A DNA stretch of 55,323 bases from Acidobacteriota bacterium (GCA_018897435.1 JAHIKI010000025.1:1-55323), one strand, 5' to 3'. Positions 18,800 to 27,011 are shown, numbered from the stretch's first letter. Numbers and translations: made by a program. The notes: generated by a model from the sequence alone, not told the origin.

Positions 18800-21700
18800 A
18801 TGAGCAAAACCTATGATCAGGGAAGAGAAGAGATAGCCAAACTTTGCAACTACTTCGCCACCAACCGTCAGGCTTTTTTCGCGGCGGGAGTCAAGGAAGC
18901 CCATATCCGCCAAAGCCTGATCGATCCTTTTTTCGAAGCCTTGGGTTGGGATATGCGCAATGCGGCTATGGTTGCGCCGCAGTACCGCGAGGTTGTTACT
19001 GAGGACAGCCTGGAAATCGAGGGTCAACAGAAAGCACCGGATTACACCTTTAGGGTTGGCACCCTGGCCAAGTTTTACACCGAAGCCAAAAAATGCGGTA
19101 TCAACATTAACGCCGATCCGGGACCGTCTTACCAATTGCGTCGCTACGGTTGGAGCGCCAAGGTGCCCCTCTCCATCCTCACCGACTTCGAGGAACTGGG
19201 AGTTTATGACTGCACCATCAGGCCACGGCCCGTTGACAAAGCCAGTTACGGCCGCATTCAGTATTTTCGCAGCGAGGAATATGTCGATCGCTGGCGGGAA
19301 TTGTGGGATATTTTTTCACGCGAAGCGGTGTGGGCGGGGGCTTATGATCGTTACGCCGCCTCCAAGCGCAAGCGCGGCACCTCCGAGGTGGACAGCGAGT
19401 TCCTGAAGGAGATCGAAGGCTGGCGCGATTCCCTGGCCCGCAATATCGCCCTGCGCAATCTGTACCTGGGCTATGACGATCTGAACACGGCCGTACAGCG
19501 CACCATCGACCGCATTATTTTTCTGCGTATGGCCGAGGACCGCGGCAGCGAATCTTACGGCCAGTTGCTCAAGCTCTGCGAACAGCTGGGAATATACACC
19601 CAATTTATGAAACTGTGCCGCAAGGCCGACGAAAAATATAATTCGGGGATATTCCATTTCCAGAAAGAAGAGGGGGTTTCTGAACAGCACGACCGCCTTA
19701 CTCCGGCGCTGACCATCGATGACAAGGTAATCAAGCCCATCCTGCAGAATCTCTACTTCGAACACGGTTCGCCCTACCATTTCGGCGTTTTGCCGGTAGA
19801 AATCCTGGGCACGGTCTATGAGCGTTTCCTGGGCAAGGTCATCCGCCTGACGCACGAGCACCGGGCCAAGGTGGAAGAAAAGCCAGAAGTGCGCAAGGCC
19901 GGCGGAGTTTACTACACTCCCTCTTACATCGTTGATTATATCGTAAAAAATACCGTGGGCAAGATGATCGATGGCAAGAGTCCGGCCCAGCTCGCTGGCG
20001 GCAAAAAGGACCAGCCGCTGCGCATCCTGGACATGGCATGCGGCTCCGGTTCATTCTTGCTTGGAGCTTATCAATGCCTGCTCGATCACTGTTTGAAATG
20101 GTACCTGGAAAACCACCCGGCAAAGCATAAGGAAGCGGTTTACCTGGACCGCCGCGGCAAGTATTGGCGCCTGACCATCGCTGAAAAAAAGCGCATTTTG
20201 ATCACACATATTTTTGGCGTGGACATCGATCTCCAGGCGGTTGAGGTCTCGAAACTGTCTTTGCTGCTCAAGGTCCTGGAAGGTGAAACAGACGAAACCG
20301 TGGGCCAGTCCCGACAGCTCTTCCACGAAAGGGCTCTGCCGAATCTCTCCAATAACATCAAGTGCGGTAACTCCCTGATCGGCCCCGACTATTTCTCCGG
20401 CCGCTTGATCCCCGACCCCGATGAAATGAAGCGCGTCAATCCCTTCGACTGGAACCGCGAATTCCCCGACGCCATGTACTCCGGTGGCTTTGATTGCGTG
20501 ATAGGGAATCCACCGTATATCCGCATTCAGACAATGAAAGAATGGGCGCCGCTCGAAGTCGAAATATACAAACAACTATTTCATGCCGCTAGTACTGGAA
20601 ATTATGATATTTATGTTGTCTTTGTCGAAAAAGGATTGAATCTATTAAATTCAATAGGGAGATTGGGATTTATTCTACCTCATAAATTCTTTAACTCTAA
20701 ATACGGTGAAGCCTTACGCAGTTCTTTATCTAAAGGAAAGCATCTCTCTCAGATTGTTCATTTCGGCGATCAACAAGTTTTTGATGGAGCAACAACTTAT
20801 ACCTGTTTATTATTTCTTGATAAGACAGGTATAAATGAATGCAAGTTTACAAAAGTGGATGATTTGACTGCTTGGCATAGTCATGGTCAAGCTTCTGTAG
20901 GGGCTATTTCAGCTGCAAATGTTAGTTCCGCAGGATGGAACTTTATTGTAGGCAAAGGTGTTGCTCTTTTTGAACGATTGAATAAAATGCCAGTTAAGTT
21001 AAAGGATGTTGCTTCTATATTTGTTGGTTTACAAACAAGTGCCGATAAAATATATATTTTAAAAGACTCAGAACTCAAAAAAGGCAAATATATCACAGTT
21101 GAAGATCGGAATGGTAAAAAATGGACACTTGAACAGGAGGTTCTAAGGCCTTTCATTAATGATGTATCTCTTTCTACTTTCGAACGCCCAGTTTTAAATC
21201 ATTGGCTGATTTTTCCTTATAAAGTAGAGAAAATGAAAGCTACATTACTAACCGCTTCTGAAATGATTGAATTTTTTCCAAAGACTTGGCAATATCTCAA
21301 GGAGAACAGTGATTTACTTAGGAATCGGGAATCTGGTAAGGCAGACACCACTGAATGGTATGGATATATTTATCGAAAGAACTTATCTCTTTTTAATGCT
21401 CCCAAATTAATTGTTCAAGTCATTTCACTTTTCGGAAAATATGCATACGATTCATCAGGTATTTATTTTTCTGGAGGGGGTAATGGCCCATATTATGGGA
21501 TTCGCTGGTTAGATTCTAATAACCTTCATTCAATTCATTACTTACAAGCATTGCTATGTTCTCGAATTTCCGATTTTTATTTACATCGAGTCAGTAGTCC
21601 TTTCCGAGGAGGGTATTGGTCTTATGGAAAGCGTTTTATCGAGCAGATTCCAATTCGCACAATTAATTTTTCGAACCCATCCGACATTTCATTCCATGAT

Positions 21701-21892
21701 CAAATCGTGAAACATGTAGATCAAATGTTCAAATTAAGTGAACAACGTACTAATTCGAAATCTGAATCTCTAAATACAGCAATTCACCGACAGATCAATT
21801 CGGTTGGCCTCGAACTCGACAAGATATTATATAAATTATATAGATTGACGGAAGAAGAAATTAAGATTGTTGAGGATGGAGCGGCGAAATGA
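18800..21892 (+). CDS. Single-chain restriction-modification enzyme (Type IIG-like)
   Basis: 1030 residues. The N-terminus has a PD-(D/E)xK nuclease pattern: PDYTF (D81) and TEAKK (E96, K98). The middle has an N6-adenine methyltransferase: DMACGSGSF (about 411-419) binds SAM and NPPY (570-573) is catalytic. The C-terminal part should hold the target recognition domain. It would cut unmodified foreign DNA and methylate host sites. Base composition changes sharply after NPPY: upstream is GC-rich like the neighbours, while from about 20,520 to the stop it is AT-rich. The GIY-YIG gene overlaps its stop as ATGA. The recognition sequence is unknown. Confidence 0.88.
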   Translation: MSKTYDQGREEIAKLCNYFATNRQAFFAAGVKEAHIRQSLIDPFFEALGWDMRNAAMVAPQYREVVTEDSLEIEGQQKAPDYTFRVGTLAKFYTEAKKCGININADPGPSYQLRRYGWSAKVPLSILTDFEELGVYDCTIRPRPVDKASYGRIQYFRSEEYVDRWRELWDIFSREAVWAGAYDRYAASKRKRGTSEVDSEFLKEIEGWRDSLARNIALRNLYLGYDDLNTAVQRTIDRIIFLRMAEDRGSESYGQLLKLCEQLGIYTQFMKLCRKADEKYNSGIFHFQKEEGVSEQHDRLTPALTIDDKVIKPILQNLYFEHGSPYHFGVLPVEILGTVYERFLGKVIRLTHEHRAKVEEKPEVRKAGGVYYTPSYIVDYIVKNTVGKMIDGKSPAQLAGGKKDQPLRILDMACGSGSFLLGAYQCLLDHCLKWYLENHPAKHKEAVYLDRRGKYWRLTIAEKKRILITHIFGVDIDLQAVEVSKLSLLLKVLEGETDETVGQSRQLFHERALPNLSNNIKCGNSLIGPDYFSGRLIPDPDEMKRVNPFDWNREFPDAMYSGGFDCVIGNPPYIRIQTMKEWAPLEVEIYKQLFHAASTGNYDIYVVFVEKGLNLLNSIGRLGFILPHKFFNSKYGEALRSSLSKGKHLSQIVHFGDQQVFDGATTYTCLLFLDKTGINECKFTKVDDLTAWHSHGQASVGAISAANVSSAGWNFIVGKGVALFERLNKMPVKLKDVASIFVGLQTSADKIYILKDSELKKGKYITVEDRNGKKWTLEQEVLRPFINDVSLSTFERPVLNHWLIFPYKVEKMKATLLTASEMIEFFPKTWQYLKENSDLLRNRESGKADTTEWYGYIYRKNLSLFNAPKLIVQVISLFGKYAYDSSGIYFSGGGNGPYYGIRWLDSNNLHSIHYLQALLCSRISDFYLHRVSSPFRGGYWSYGKRFIEQIPIRTINFSNPSDISFHDQIVKHVDQMFKLSEQRTNSKSESLNTAIHRQINSVGLELDKILYKLYRLTEEEIKIVEDGAAK

Positions 21893-22248
21893 AAAAACAA
21901 CGTAAGCGGACTCCGCTTGTTATCGAGCACTTGGAAAAAATTCCTGGGATTGCCATTACGCTCTGTCCTGAAATTTTTACGGAATTCGCTAGAAAGAAGA
22001 GCGGGGTTTATGCGCTATACAAAGGAAGTTCTCTGTATTACGTCGGACTGACAAAAAACCTTCGTTCCCGCTTACATCGTCACCTCCGCGACCGTCACGC
22101 CCAGGAATGGAACCGTTTCAGCACCCTTTCCGTAGGGGCTTATAACTATACGCCCTATAATGACCGTATGTATCGCACCAAATCATGGGCGAAAATTTTT
22201 TCGCCCCTACGGAACAATCAAATCGTATTCGCCAAGATAGGCGGATAA
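21889..22248 (+). pseudogene. GIY-YIG domain gene truncated by a REPIN
   Basis: The first 80 residues contain a GIY-YIG nuclease core: SGVYALYKGSSLYYVGLTKNL with GVY at 39-41, YVGL at 51-54 and conserved arginines at 59 and 61. From residue 81 the frame runs into a 79 bp inverted REP pair (22132-22210) and then a short unrelated tail. The C-terminal part, which normally supplies the catalytic Glu, is missing. The start overlaps the restriction-modification stop (ATGA), so the intact ancestor was probably a coupled part of that system. It could still be translated as a chimeric 119-residue protein. Confidence 0.75.
22132..22210. repeat. REPIN inside the GIY-YIG gene
   Basis: It begins GTAGGGGCTTATAACTATA-CGCCC and ends GGGCGAAAATTTTTTCGCCC-CTAC: two REPs in inverted orientation, 79 bp overall. 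The same layout and nearly the same ends occur at 22543-22618. Confidence 0.85.
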
Positions 22249-22275
22249 TTTGTGATGCCCTTATGAAAAAAACGC

Positions 22276-22908
22276 ATGAATCCTGATATACGCGGTCGAC
22301 GGTCGATCCGCCTCAAGGGTTGGGATTACGCCTCGCCTGGCTGGTATTTCGTCACCCTCTGCACCCGGAACCGGGATTGTTTGTTTGGAGATGTCGCCAA
22401 TGGAGATATGTTATTGAATGACGCCGGACGTAATGTAAAAAAATATTGGCAGGATATTCCCGAACATTTTCCCCACGTTACATTAGACGAATTCGTCATC
22501 ATGCCAAACCACGTGCATGGCATCATTTTCATCGCCCATTCCGTAGGGGCGTATAAACATACGCCCCAAAAATTGGATCAACCGATCCGAAGAAGGGCGA
22601 AAATTTTTTCGCCCCTACCCGACAACCCACGATTACGTTCACCCTCCAAAACCGTCGGTTCCATCGTCCGCGGTTTTAAAATCGGGGTCAGCGAATGGTT
22701 TCGCAAAAATTCGGATATGTCCGCCATTTGGCAGCGCAACTATTATGAGCATATCATCCGCAATGAAATCGAACTGAATAAAATCCGTCAATATATACGC
22801 GATAATCCGGTTGCTTGGCCGCTGGATGACGAAAATCCAGAAAAGCAATTCTCAATTAAGGATGAGAAAAAGCAGGATGACATTTGCCCGTGTTATAGTG
22901 AGAGGTGA
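22276..22908 (+). CDS. REP-associated tyrosine transposase (RAYT, IS200-like Y1)
   Basis: 210 residues of the Y1/HUH transposase family. MPNHVHGI carries the HUH pair (H79, H81), and NYYEHIIRNEIELNKIRQYI near 155-175 carries the catalytic tyrosine and its helix. RAYTs nick and move REP elements that start with GTAG or GGAG; such REPs are abundant in this window. Unusually, a 76 bp REPIN (22543-22618) sits in frame inside the gene, coding about residues 90-115 between the HUH motif and SPSKTVGSIVRGFK. The protein is still full length, so it may be active. It lies between the disrupted GIY-YIG gene and the BRO-like gene. Confidence 0.88.
   Translation: MNPDIRGRRSIRLKGWDYASPGWYFVTLCTRNRDCLFGDVANGDMLLNDAGRNVKKYWQDIPEHFPHVTLDEFVIMPNHVHGIIFIAHSVGAYKHTPQKLDQPIRRRAKIFSPLPDNPRLRSPSKTVGSIVRGFKIGVSEWFRKNSDMSAIWQRNYYEHIIRNEIELNKIRQYIRDNPVAWPLDDENPEKQFSIKDEKKQDDICPCYSER
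22543..22618. repeat. REPIN inside the RAYT coding sequence
   Basis: GTAGGGGCGTATAAACATACGCCCC at one end and GGGCGAAAATTTTTTCGCCC-CTAC at the other, in frame with the transposase. The right half is identical to the right half of the REPIN at 22132-22210. Confidence 0.85.
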
Positions 22909-22910
22909 TT

Positions 22911-23735
22911 ATGGAAACCAAGATCGCGGTATTTAAGGGAAAATCGATACGCAAGACTATCCACAATAATGAGTGGTGGTTCGCAGTCGTAGATGTAGTA
23001 GAGGTGCTGGCTGACAGTAATGATCCGGTGCAATATATCAAAAAAATGCGCAACCGCGATCCGCAACTTCAAACCAACTGGGGTACAATTTGTACCCCCC
23101 TTGATTTGATCGCCAAGGACGGAAAAATCAGGAAAGTTCTCTGTGCCAACACGGAAGGGATTTTTCGAATAATTCAATCCGTCCCTTCACCAAAAGCTGA
23201 ACCTTTTAAGCGCTGGTTGGCTAAAGTTGGGTATGAGCGCATTCAGGAAATCGAAGACCCCGAGTTGGGGCAGAAGCGTACCCGCGCTTTGTACAAAGCC
23301 AAGGGTTACAGCGAGGATTGGATCGAAAAGCGGATGCGTGGCATCGCCATTCGCGAAGAATTGACCGATGAGTGGAAAAAGCATGGAGTTGAAAAGGATC
23401 GCGAATATGAAATCTTGACGGCTGAAATTTCTAAAGCGACTTTTGGCTTTACCCCCAGTGAATACAAAAAGTTGAAACGTTTGCAAAGGGAAAATCTGCG
23501 TGATCACATGAACGACCTGGAACTGATTTTTTCCATGCTGGGCGAAGCGGCCACCACCGAAATCACGAAAGTGGAGCATCCGCTTGGATTCGAAAAGAAT
23601 CGCCAGGTCTCCAAGCGCGGGGGCCGCATCGCCGGCGGGGCGCGGGAAAAGCTTGAAAAGGAAACGGGGAAAAAAGTGGTCAGCCCGACTAATTATGTGA
23701 CTGAAACCCAGAAGTCAAAGAAATTAAAAAAATAG
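22911..23735 (+). CDS. BRO/DinD-like antirepressor-family protein
   Basis: 275 residues. The N-terminus (FKGKSIRKTIHNNEWWFAVVDVVEVL) is a Bro-N domain, typical of phage antirepressors and of DinD, a DNA-damage-inducible protein. WGTICTPLDLIAKDGK and ANTEGIFRIIQSVPSPKAEPFKRWLA continue this domain. The C-terminal half is charged and helical and ends in a basic tail. ATG 22911 follows GAGAGGTGATT; a GTG at 22905 is possible. It starts 2 bp after the RAYT stop. Such genes are mobile accessory cargo; the DNA target is unknown. Confidence 0.8.
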   Translation: METKIAVFKGKSIRKTIHNNEWWFAVVDVVEVLADSNDPVQYIKKMRNRDPQLQTNWGTICTPLDLIAKDGKIRKVLCANTEGIFRIIQSVPSPKAEPFKRWLAKVGYERIQEIEDPELGQKRTRALYKAKGYSEDWIEKRMRGIAIREELTDEWKKHGVEKDREYEILTAEISKATFGFTPSEYKKLKRLQRENLRDHMNDLELIFSMLGEAATTEITKVEHPLGFEKNRQVSKRGGRIAGGAREKLEKETGKKVVSPTNYVTETQKSKKLKK

Positions 23736-23825
23736 CAAACCCTGTGATGCTGATCTCTCCAGGCTCAGGCCAACCTATGGTAGGGAGCCCCCGGAGAACA
23801 TCTGATATATATTGAAAATCAATCG

Positions 23826-24182
23826 TCATTTCATGCCACTGCGGATCTTCTCGGCCAGTTTCTGCCCCCTCAGGGAACGGAAGAATACCGGCAGGACTTT
23901 GACCAGCTCCGCATCTTCCATGATATCTTGGGGCACGATCCCCTGATCCGCAGCAGCCAGGTCAAAGAACTGGTACCACTCATCCGATCCTTCGACCAGG
24001 TTGAGCGCTTCGGCATATTTTTCAAGTATTTCCCTTCCCTTGGGCGGCTGGATCAGCCCCCGCTCCATTCGGCTTATGTTGGCTGGATCGCATGAAGCTT
24101 TCTTGCAGAACATGCGCAGGGTTAACCCCTGTTCCTGGCGCAGCTGTTCGAAATAACTCCCAAAATGAAGCAGCCTTTTCAT
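23826..24182 (-). CDS. XRE-family transcriptional regulator
   Basis: 118 residues with an N-terminal lambda-repressor-like helix-turn-helix (about 7-65: LRQEQGLTLRMFCKKASCDPANISRMERG). The size and C-terminal helical region resemble antitoxins. No toxin gene follows it, so it is an orphan or its partner was lost. A GAGGAG ribosome binding site lies upstream. A perfect inverted repeat overlaps its -10 box (24205-24223), the classic place for autorepression. Confidence 0.8.
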   Translation of the reverse strand: MKRLLHFGSYFEQLRQEQGLTLRMFCKKASCDPANISRMERGLIQPPKGREILEKYAEALNLVEGSDEWYQFFDLAAADQGIVPQDIMEDAELVKVLPVFFRSLRGQKLAEKIRSGMK

Positions 24183-24204
24183 TTTATTTTATCTCCTCTT
24201 ATGT

Positions 24205-24242
24205 GTTGTATATTTTATACAACGGGCAAAATGAAAAGTCAA
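24205..24242 (-). promoter_or_regulatory. Promoter and operator of the XRE gene
   Basis: Minus strand TTGACT (24242-24237), 17 nt, TATAAA (24219-24214). A perfect 8-3-8 inverted repeat, GTTGTATA-AAA-TATACAAC, spans 24205-24223 and covers the -10 box. The neighbouring regulator is the obvious candidate to bind it. Confidence 0.75.
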
Positions 24243-24348
24243 GTTTTTTTTAAGAAGATAAAAAAAGCGGGAACGGATGGCGACTTCAGCTAAGTTTAGT
24301 TGTCCGAAAAAACCGGACAACTGGAATTAATTTCCACGATGACAAGAG

Positions 24349-24371
24349 GGGTACAAGTTGTACCCCCCTTC
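24349..24371. repeat. GGGGTACAA-N-TTGTACCCC palindrome, copy 2
   Basis: A near-perfect palindrome followed by CCTT. The same sequence with one central change occurs at 23080-23102 inside the BRO-like gene. Here it lies in the 252 bp gap between the XRE gene and the 24435 gene. Confidence 0.45.
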
Positions 24372-24434
24372 ATACTCTTGCGCTACTGCGGAATGTAGAC
24401 CGAAGATGCACTGTGCCAAAAAATGGAAAAGAGC

Positions 24435-24716
24435 CTATACCTCTTCGTACTTATCCAGACAGCGCTGCAGTTTTTCGAAAAAGCGGTCCAGCCTGGCTTG
24501 GACCTTCTTATCAGAGCAGTGGTTGGCGGCAGCCGCGACATCTCCCTGGAGTTCTTCAATATCAAGCAGAGTCATCGGCACGACGAATCCATTTCCTTCA
24601 CAATCGGCCAAGTTGGCAAACTCGGGGTCGTAGAGTGTCTCATCGCGAACGAGTGTGCGCTCGGCAGGGGTTAGGTGGAAGCGGACCATATCGCCTTCAG
24701 GAATCTTCCTTTTCAT
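24435..24716 (-). CDS. Small conserved-looking hypothetical protein
   Basis: 93 residues, soluble and acidic. It has an N-terminal basic start (MKRKIPEGDMVRFHLTPAERTLVRDE) and a helical C-terminus (LDIEELQGDVAAAANHC and KVQARLDRFFEKLQRCLDKYEE). I recognise no named family, though short proteins of this type occur beside toxin-antitoxin genes. No clear Shine-Dalgarno is seen. Codon use matches the host. It lies between XRE and RhuM genes on the same strand, but gaps are too long for a tight operon. Confidence 0.55.
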   Translation of the reverse strand: MKRKIPEGDMVRFHLTPAERTLVRDETLYDPEFANLADCEGNGFVVPMTLLDIEELQGDVAAAANHCSDKKVQARLDRFFEKLQRCLDKYEEV

Positions 24717-24775
24717 GGCTGTCTCAGTTCATTTTATTAGCTTGGACTCGTTCGCTCAACGTGTTCATATTCAAA

Positions 24776-25837
24776 TTATTTTTTAATTTTTTTGTCTAAC
24801 GCGACAAATTTCTTTTTAGAATTTAATAATTTTTTGACTTCGCGGTCAAAGTCGGAAATATAGTTTTTGTCCTGTATGGCGCGATATTTTTCATATTCTT
24901 TTAAAGCAAACTCTTCCGCGACTTCATGGCTGATCTTGCCGCTGTCCCGCAAAATATCTTTTTCGTTGAATTGTAAAAAAGCATCCAATTTTTTCACCCA
25001 ATCTTTCATATACATCAAGACACCTTTTTGCGCCTGCATTTCAGCATAGTCAAGATACATCGTGACAATTCTGTTCAGTCCATCCAATTCTTTTTCATCC
25101 AGATAATTCTTGGCAATAGCGATATCGGTTTTTCGAATTGTACCTGCGGGCGAGTTTTTCCAGTTCGTGAGTCCCATATTTGGTTTCGCGCTATTTACTC
25201 TATTGGAAATAATTTCTGCCGCGGTTTGGCCGGAAATCGCGAAATGGAGTTTGTTTTGCACGGTAGCAAAAAATTGTTTGGTAATTTCTTCATTCGGATC
25301 ATAGTCAGCGCTGCATTGGGCGTAAATGTCGGTAATTTTCTGATAGAACCTGCGCTCACTGCTGCGGATATCGCGGATACGTGCCAGTTGTTCTTCAAAA
25401 TAATCTTTGCCGAAAATATTGCCGGGATTTTTGAGCCGTTCATCATCCATGGCAAAGCCCTTGATGATGTATTCCTTAAGTACTTGTGTCGCCCAGATAC
25501 GGAAGTGCGTCGCTTGCGCAGAATTTACCCGGTAACCAACAGAAATAATGGCATCCAGATTGTAAAAATTAGTTGAATATTTTTTTCCGTCTTTGGCAGT
25601 TATTTCCAAAATGGAAACAACTGAATCTTCCTGCAATTCCCCTGTTTCAAAGATGTTTTTGAGATGTTTATTTATAGCCGGTATGCCAACGCCAAAGAGA
25701 TCGGCCATTCTTTTTTGTGTGAGCCATATATTTTCATCACGCAAAAATATTTCCACTTTGACTTTGCCGTTTGGCGTGGTGTAGAGCAGGAACTCTGTAA
25801 AAGTGTTCTGTCTGGCGATCTGATGATTCTTTTTCAT
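24776..25837 (-). CDS. rhuM: RhuM-family protein
   Basis: About 353 residues. It shows the N-terminal KVEIFLRDENIWLTQKRMADLFGV segment typical of virulence protein RhuM, then DGKKYSTNFYNLDAIISVGYRVNS and a helical C-terminus. RhuM genes are common in pathogenicity and defence islands next to restriction-modification and toxin-antitoxin genes; their biochemical role is not settled. The N-terminal part resembles the DNA-binding region of Bro/KilA-type proteins. I chose ATG 25837; a TTG at 25852 would extend it by five residues. Confidence 0.82.
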   Translation of the reverse strand: MKKNHQIARQNTFTEFLLYTTPNGKVKVEIFLRDENIWLTQKRMADLFGVGIPAINKHLKNIFETGELQEDSVVSILEITAKDGKKYSTNFYNLDAIISVGYRVNSAQATHFRIWATQVLKEYIIKGFAMDDERLKNPGNIFGKDYFEEQLARIRDIRSSERRFYQKITDIYAQCSADYDPNEEITKQFFATVQNKLHFAISGQTAAEIISNRVNSAKPNMGLTNWKNSPAGTIRKTDIAIAKNYLDEKELDGLNRIVTMYLDYAEMQAQKGVLMYMKDWVKKLDAFLQFNEKDILRDSGKISHEVAEEFALKEYEKYRAIQDKNYISDFDREVKKLLNSKKKFVALDKKIKK

Positions 25838-26028
25838 AATGTTATAACTCAATTTTCCAATTCGCTTGCTTTATCTCCCCTTAAATCAGGTGCTCAACAA
25901 AATCCATAATAAAAAATGGGGAAGTAAATGTCAACCCGCCCGCGGGGACGGTTTCCCCTGTCGGGGATAAGTGTGAAACGCCCGTATAAAATACACCTGT
26001 AAATTAAATATTCGGTAAAATCCGGTAT

Positions 26029-26051
26029 CAGGTTTTTCATTATTACATTTT
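26029..26051. repeat. CAGGTYTTTCATTAT repeat, copy 1
   Basis: CAGGTTTTTCATTATTAC followed by ATTTT, flanked here by GTATCAG and CTGATAC so that it forms the loop of a 7 bp inverted repeat. Copies 2 and 3 are at 26940-26962 and 28037-28059. Confidence 0.5.
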
Positions 26052-26116
26052 CTGATACTGAATGGGAACCGGTTCGCAAAAAGTTTTCATTCGTTGTTAT
26101 TTCCTCAATGCGCATT

Positions 26117-26551
26117 TCATGCAGGGGCACGGCGCGCCGTGCCCTTACAAGAAGTTTTGGGATCACGACTCGATGTTGAGTGCATTGGCACCCGTTTCAT
26201 CGTACAGATCGTGTTCTGCTCGGTTAACAGGTAGATCAAGAACTGGTTCAGGCTCAGGTTTTCCCTTCGGGCGCTTTCCGCCAATTTGCGGTGTAATGAC
26301 TTGGGGATACGCAACACGAACTTGCCGCTGTAGGATTCCGGCTCGGGGATGGTGATCCCCCGGTCCAGCGCCGTCGTCAACCAGGCCTCCAAGGCGTCAC
26401 GGATATTGCCGGCAACTTCCTCCAAACTCTCTCCCTGAGTCATACAGCCTTTCAGCTCCTCCACCCGGGCAAAGAAACCGCCTTCGGCTTCAGCCTGGAT
26501 ATGGATGCTGTAAGGCAGGGTCAGGTAATAGGAGATGTCTTTCTTTTCCAT
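26117..26551 (-). CDS. hicB: HicB-like antitoxin with a REP-encoded C-terminus
   Basis: 144 residues. The N-terminal HicB fold (YYLTLPYSIHIQAEAEGGFFARVEELKG, then a GESLEEVAGNIRDALEAWL helix) is a degraded RNase-H-like domain that blocks the toxin. A ribbon-helix-helix segment (about 77-112: KFVLRIPKSLHRKLAESARRENLSLNQFL) should bind the operon operator. The last 20 or so residues are atypical and end in GTARRAPA, which is the translation of a REP palindrome at 26124-26144. The gene follows hicA by 3 bp. The core antitoxin appears intact. Confidence 0.85.
   Translation of the reverse strand: MEKKDISYYLTLPYSIHIQAEAEGGFFARVEELKGCMTQGESLEEVAGNIRDALEAWLTTALDRGITIPEPESYSGKFVLRIPKSLHRKLAESARRENLSLNQFLIYLLTEQNTICTMKRVPMHSTSSRDPKTSCKGTARRAPA
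26124..26144 (-). repeat. REP element at the 3' end of hicB
   Basis: It carries the same CACGGC palindrome as the REP at 18701-18725. The flank here reads TTAC instead of CTAC, so this copy has lost the perfect GTAG. Confidence 0.75.
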
Positions 26552-26554
26552 GGC

Positions 26555-26791
26555 TCAATCCTCCAAATCAAGTATTTCGATCATAATCTGTAAATATGTT
26601 CTTTTAACAACGTGATTGTGAACCGGAACCGTCATCTGAATATCCCCTTTGAAGAATACAAAGTGGCTTCCTTTCTGATTCTTTTTGTCCAACGTAAATC
26701 CAAAATGCTCTAAAATCACTTTTACCTCATCAAAACGCATATCGACAGGTTTGCGCAAAAGCCGTTCAATTAATTTCTCCCTTTTTGACAT
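26555..26791 (-). CDS. hicA: HicA mRNA interferase toxin
   Basis: 78 residues. The dsRBD-like fold is marked by EVKVILEHFGFTLDKKNQKGSHFVFFKGD; GSH contains the catalytic histidine of HicA toxins. It cleaves mRNA and is neutralised by HicB encoded 3 bp downstream. ATG 26791 gives the standard size; upstream in-frame codons would lengthen it past the promoter. No Shine-Dalgarno is visible, in line with a near-leaderless transcript. Confidence 0.87.
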   Translation of the reverse strand: MSKREKLIERLLRKPVDMRFDEVKVILEHFGFTLDKKNQKGSHFVFFKGDIQMTVPVHNHVVKRTYLQIMIEILDLED

Positions 26792-26801
26792 GCACAATAA
26801 A

Positions 26802-26830
26802 GTAGTACTATATTTAATACTATTAGTCAA
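26802..26830 (-). promoter_or_regulatory. Promoter of hicAB
   Basis: Minus strand TTGACT (26830-26825), 17 nt, TACTAC (26807-26802), 10 nt to the ATG. The region is rich in AGTATT/AATACT and AAAGTA/TACTTT inverted words that could be the HicB operator. Confidence 0.5.
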
Positions 26831-26894
26831 TACTTTATTATGCTTTTTTGTATTTTATTTAATTTTATTAAGAAAAGCACAAAACCGGAATGGA

Positions 26895-26919
26895 GTAGGG
26901 ACAGGACACGACTTGTCCC
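26895..26919 (+). repeat. REP element, GGGACA type
   Basis: GTAG followed by GGACAGG...CTTGTCCC, an imperfect palindrome with GGGACA/TGTCCC ends. It has the same GTAG head as the other REPs but a different palindrome. Confidence 0.6.
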
Positions 26920-26939
26920 ATTAGCGAAGGAATTCGTGC

Positions 26940-26962
26940 CAGGTCTTTCATTATTGCATTTT
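26940..26962. repeat. CAGGTYTTTCATTAT repeat, copy 2
   Basis: CAGGTCTTTCATTATTGC followed by ATTTT. It lies between the GGGACA REP and the CACGGC REP, downstream-divergent from hicA. Confidence 0.5.
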
Positions 26963-26986
26963 AAATTAATAAATGGGAATTAAACA

Positions 26987-27011
26987 GGGGCACGGCGCGC
27001 CGTGCCCCTAC
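26987..27011 (-). repeat. REP element, CACGGC type
   Basis: Identical 25 bp to the REP at 18701-18725, ending in CTAC. It forms the 3' boundary of a decayed RAYT gene. Confidence 0.8.
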
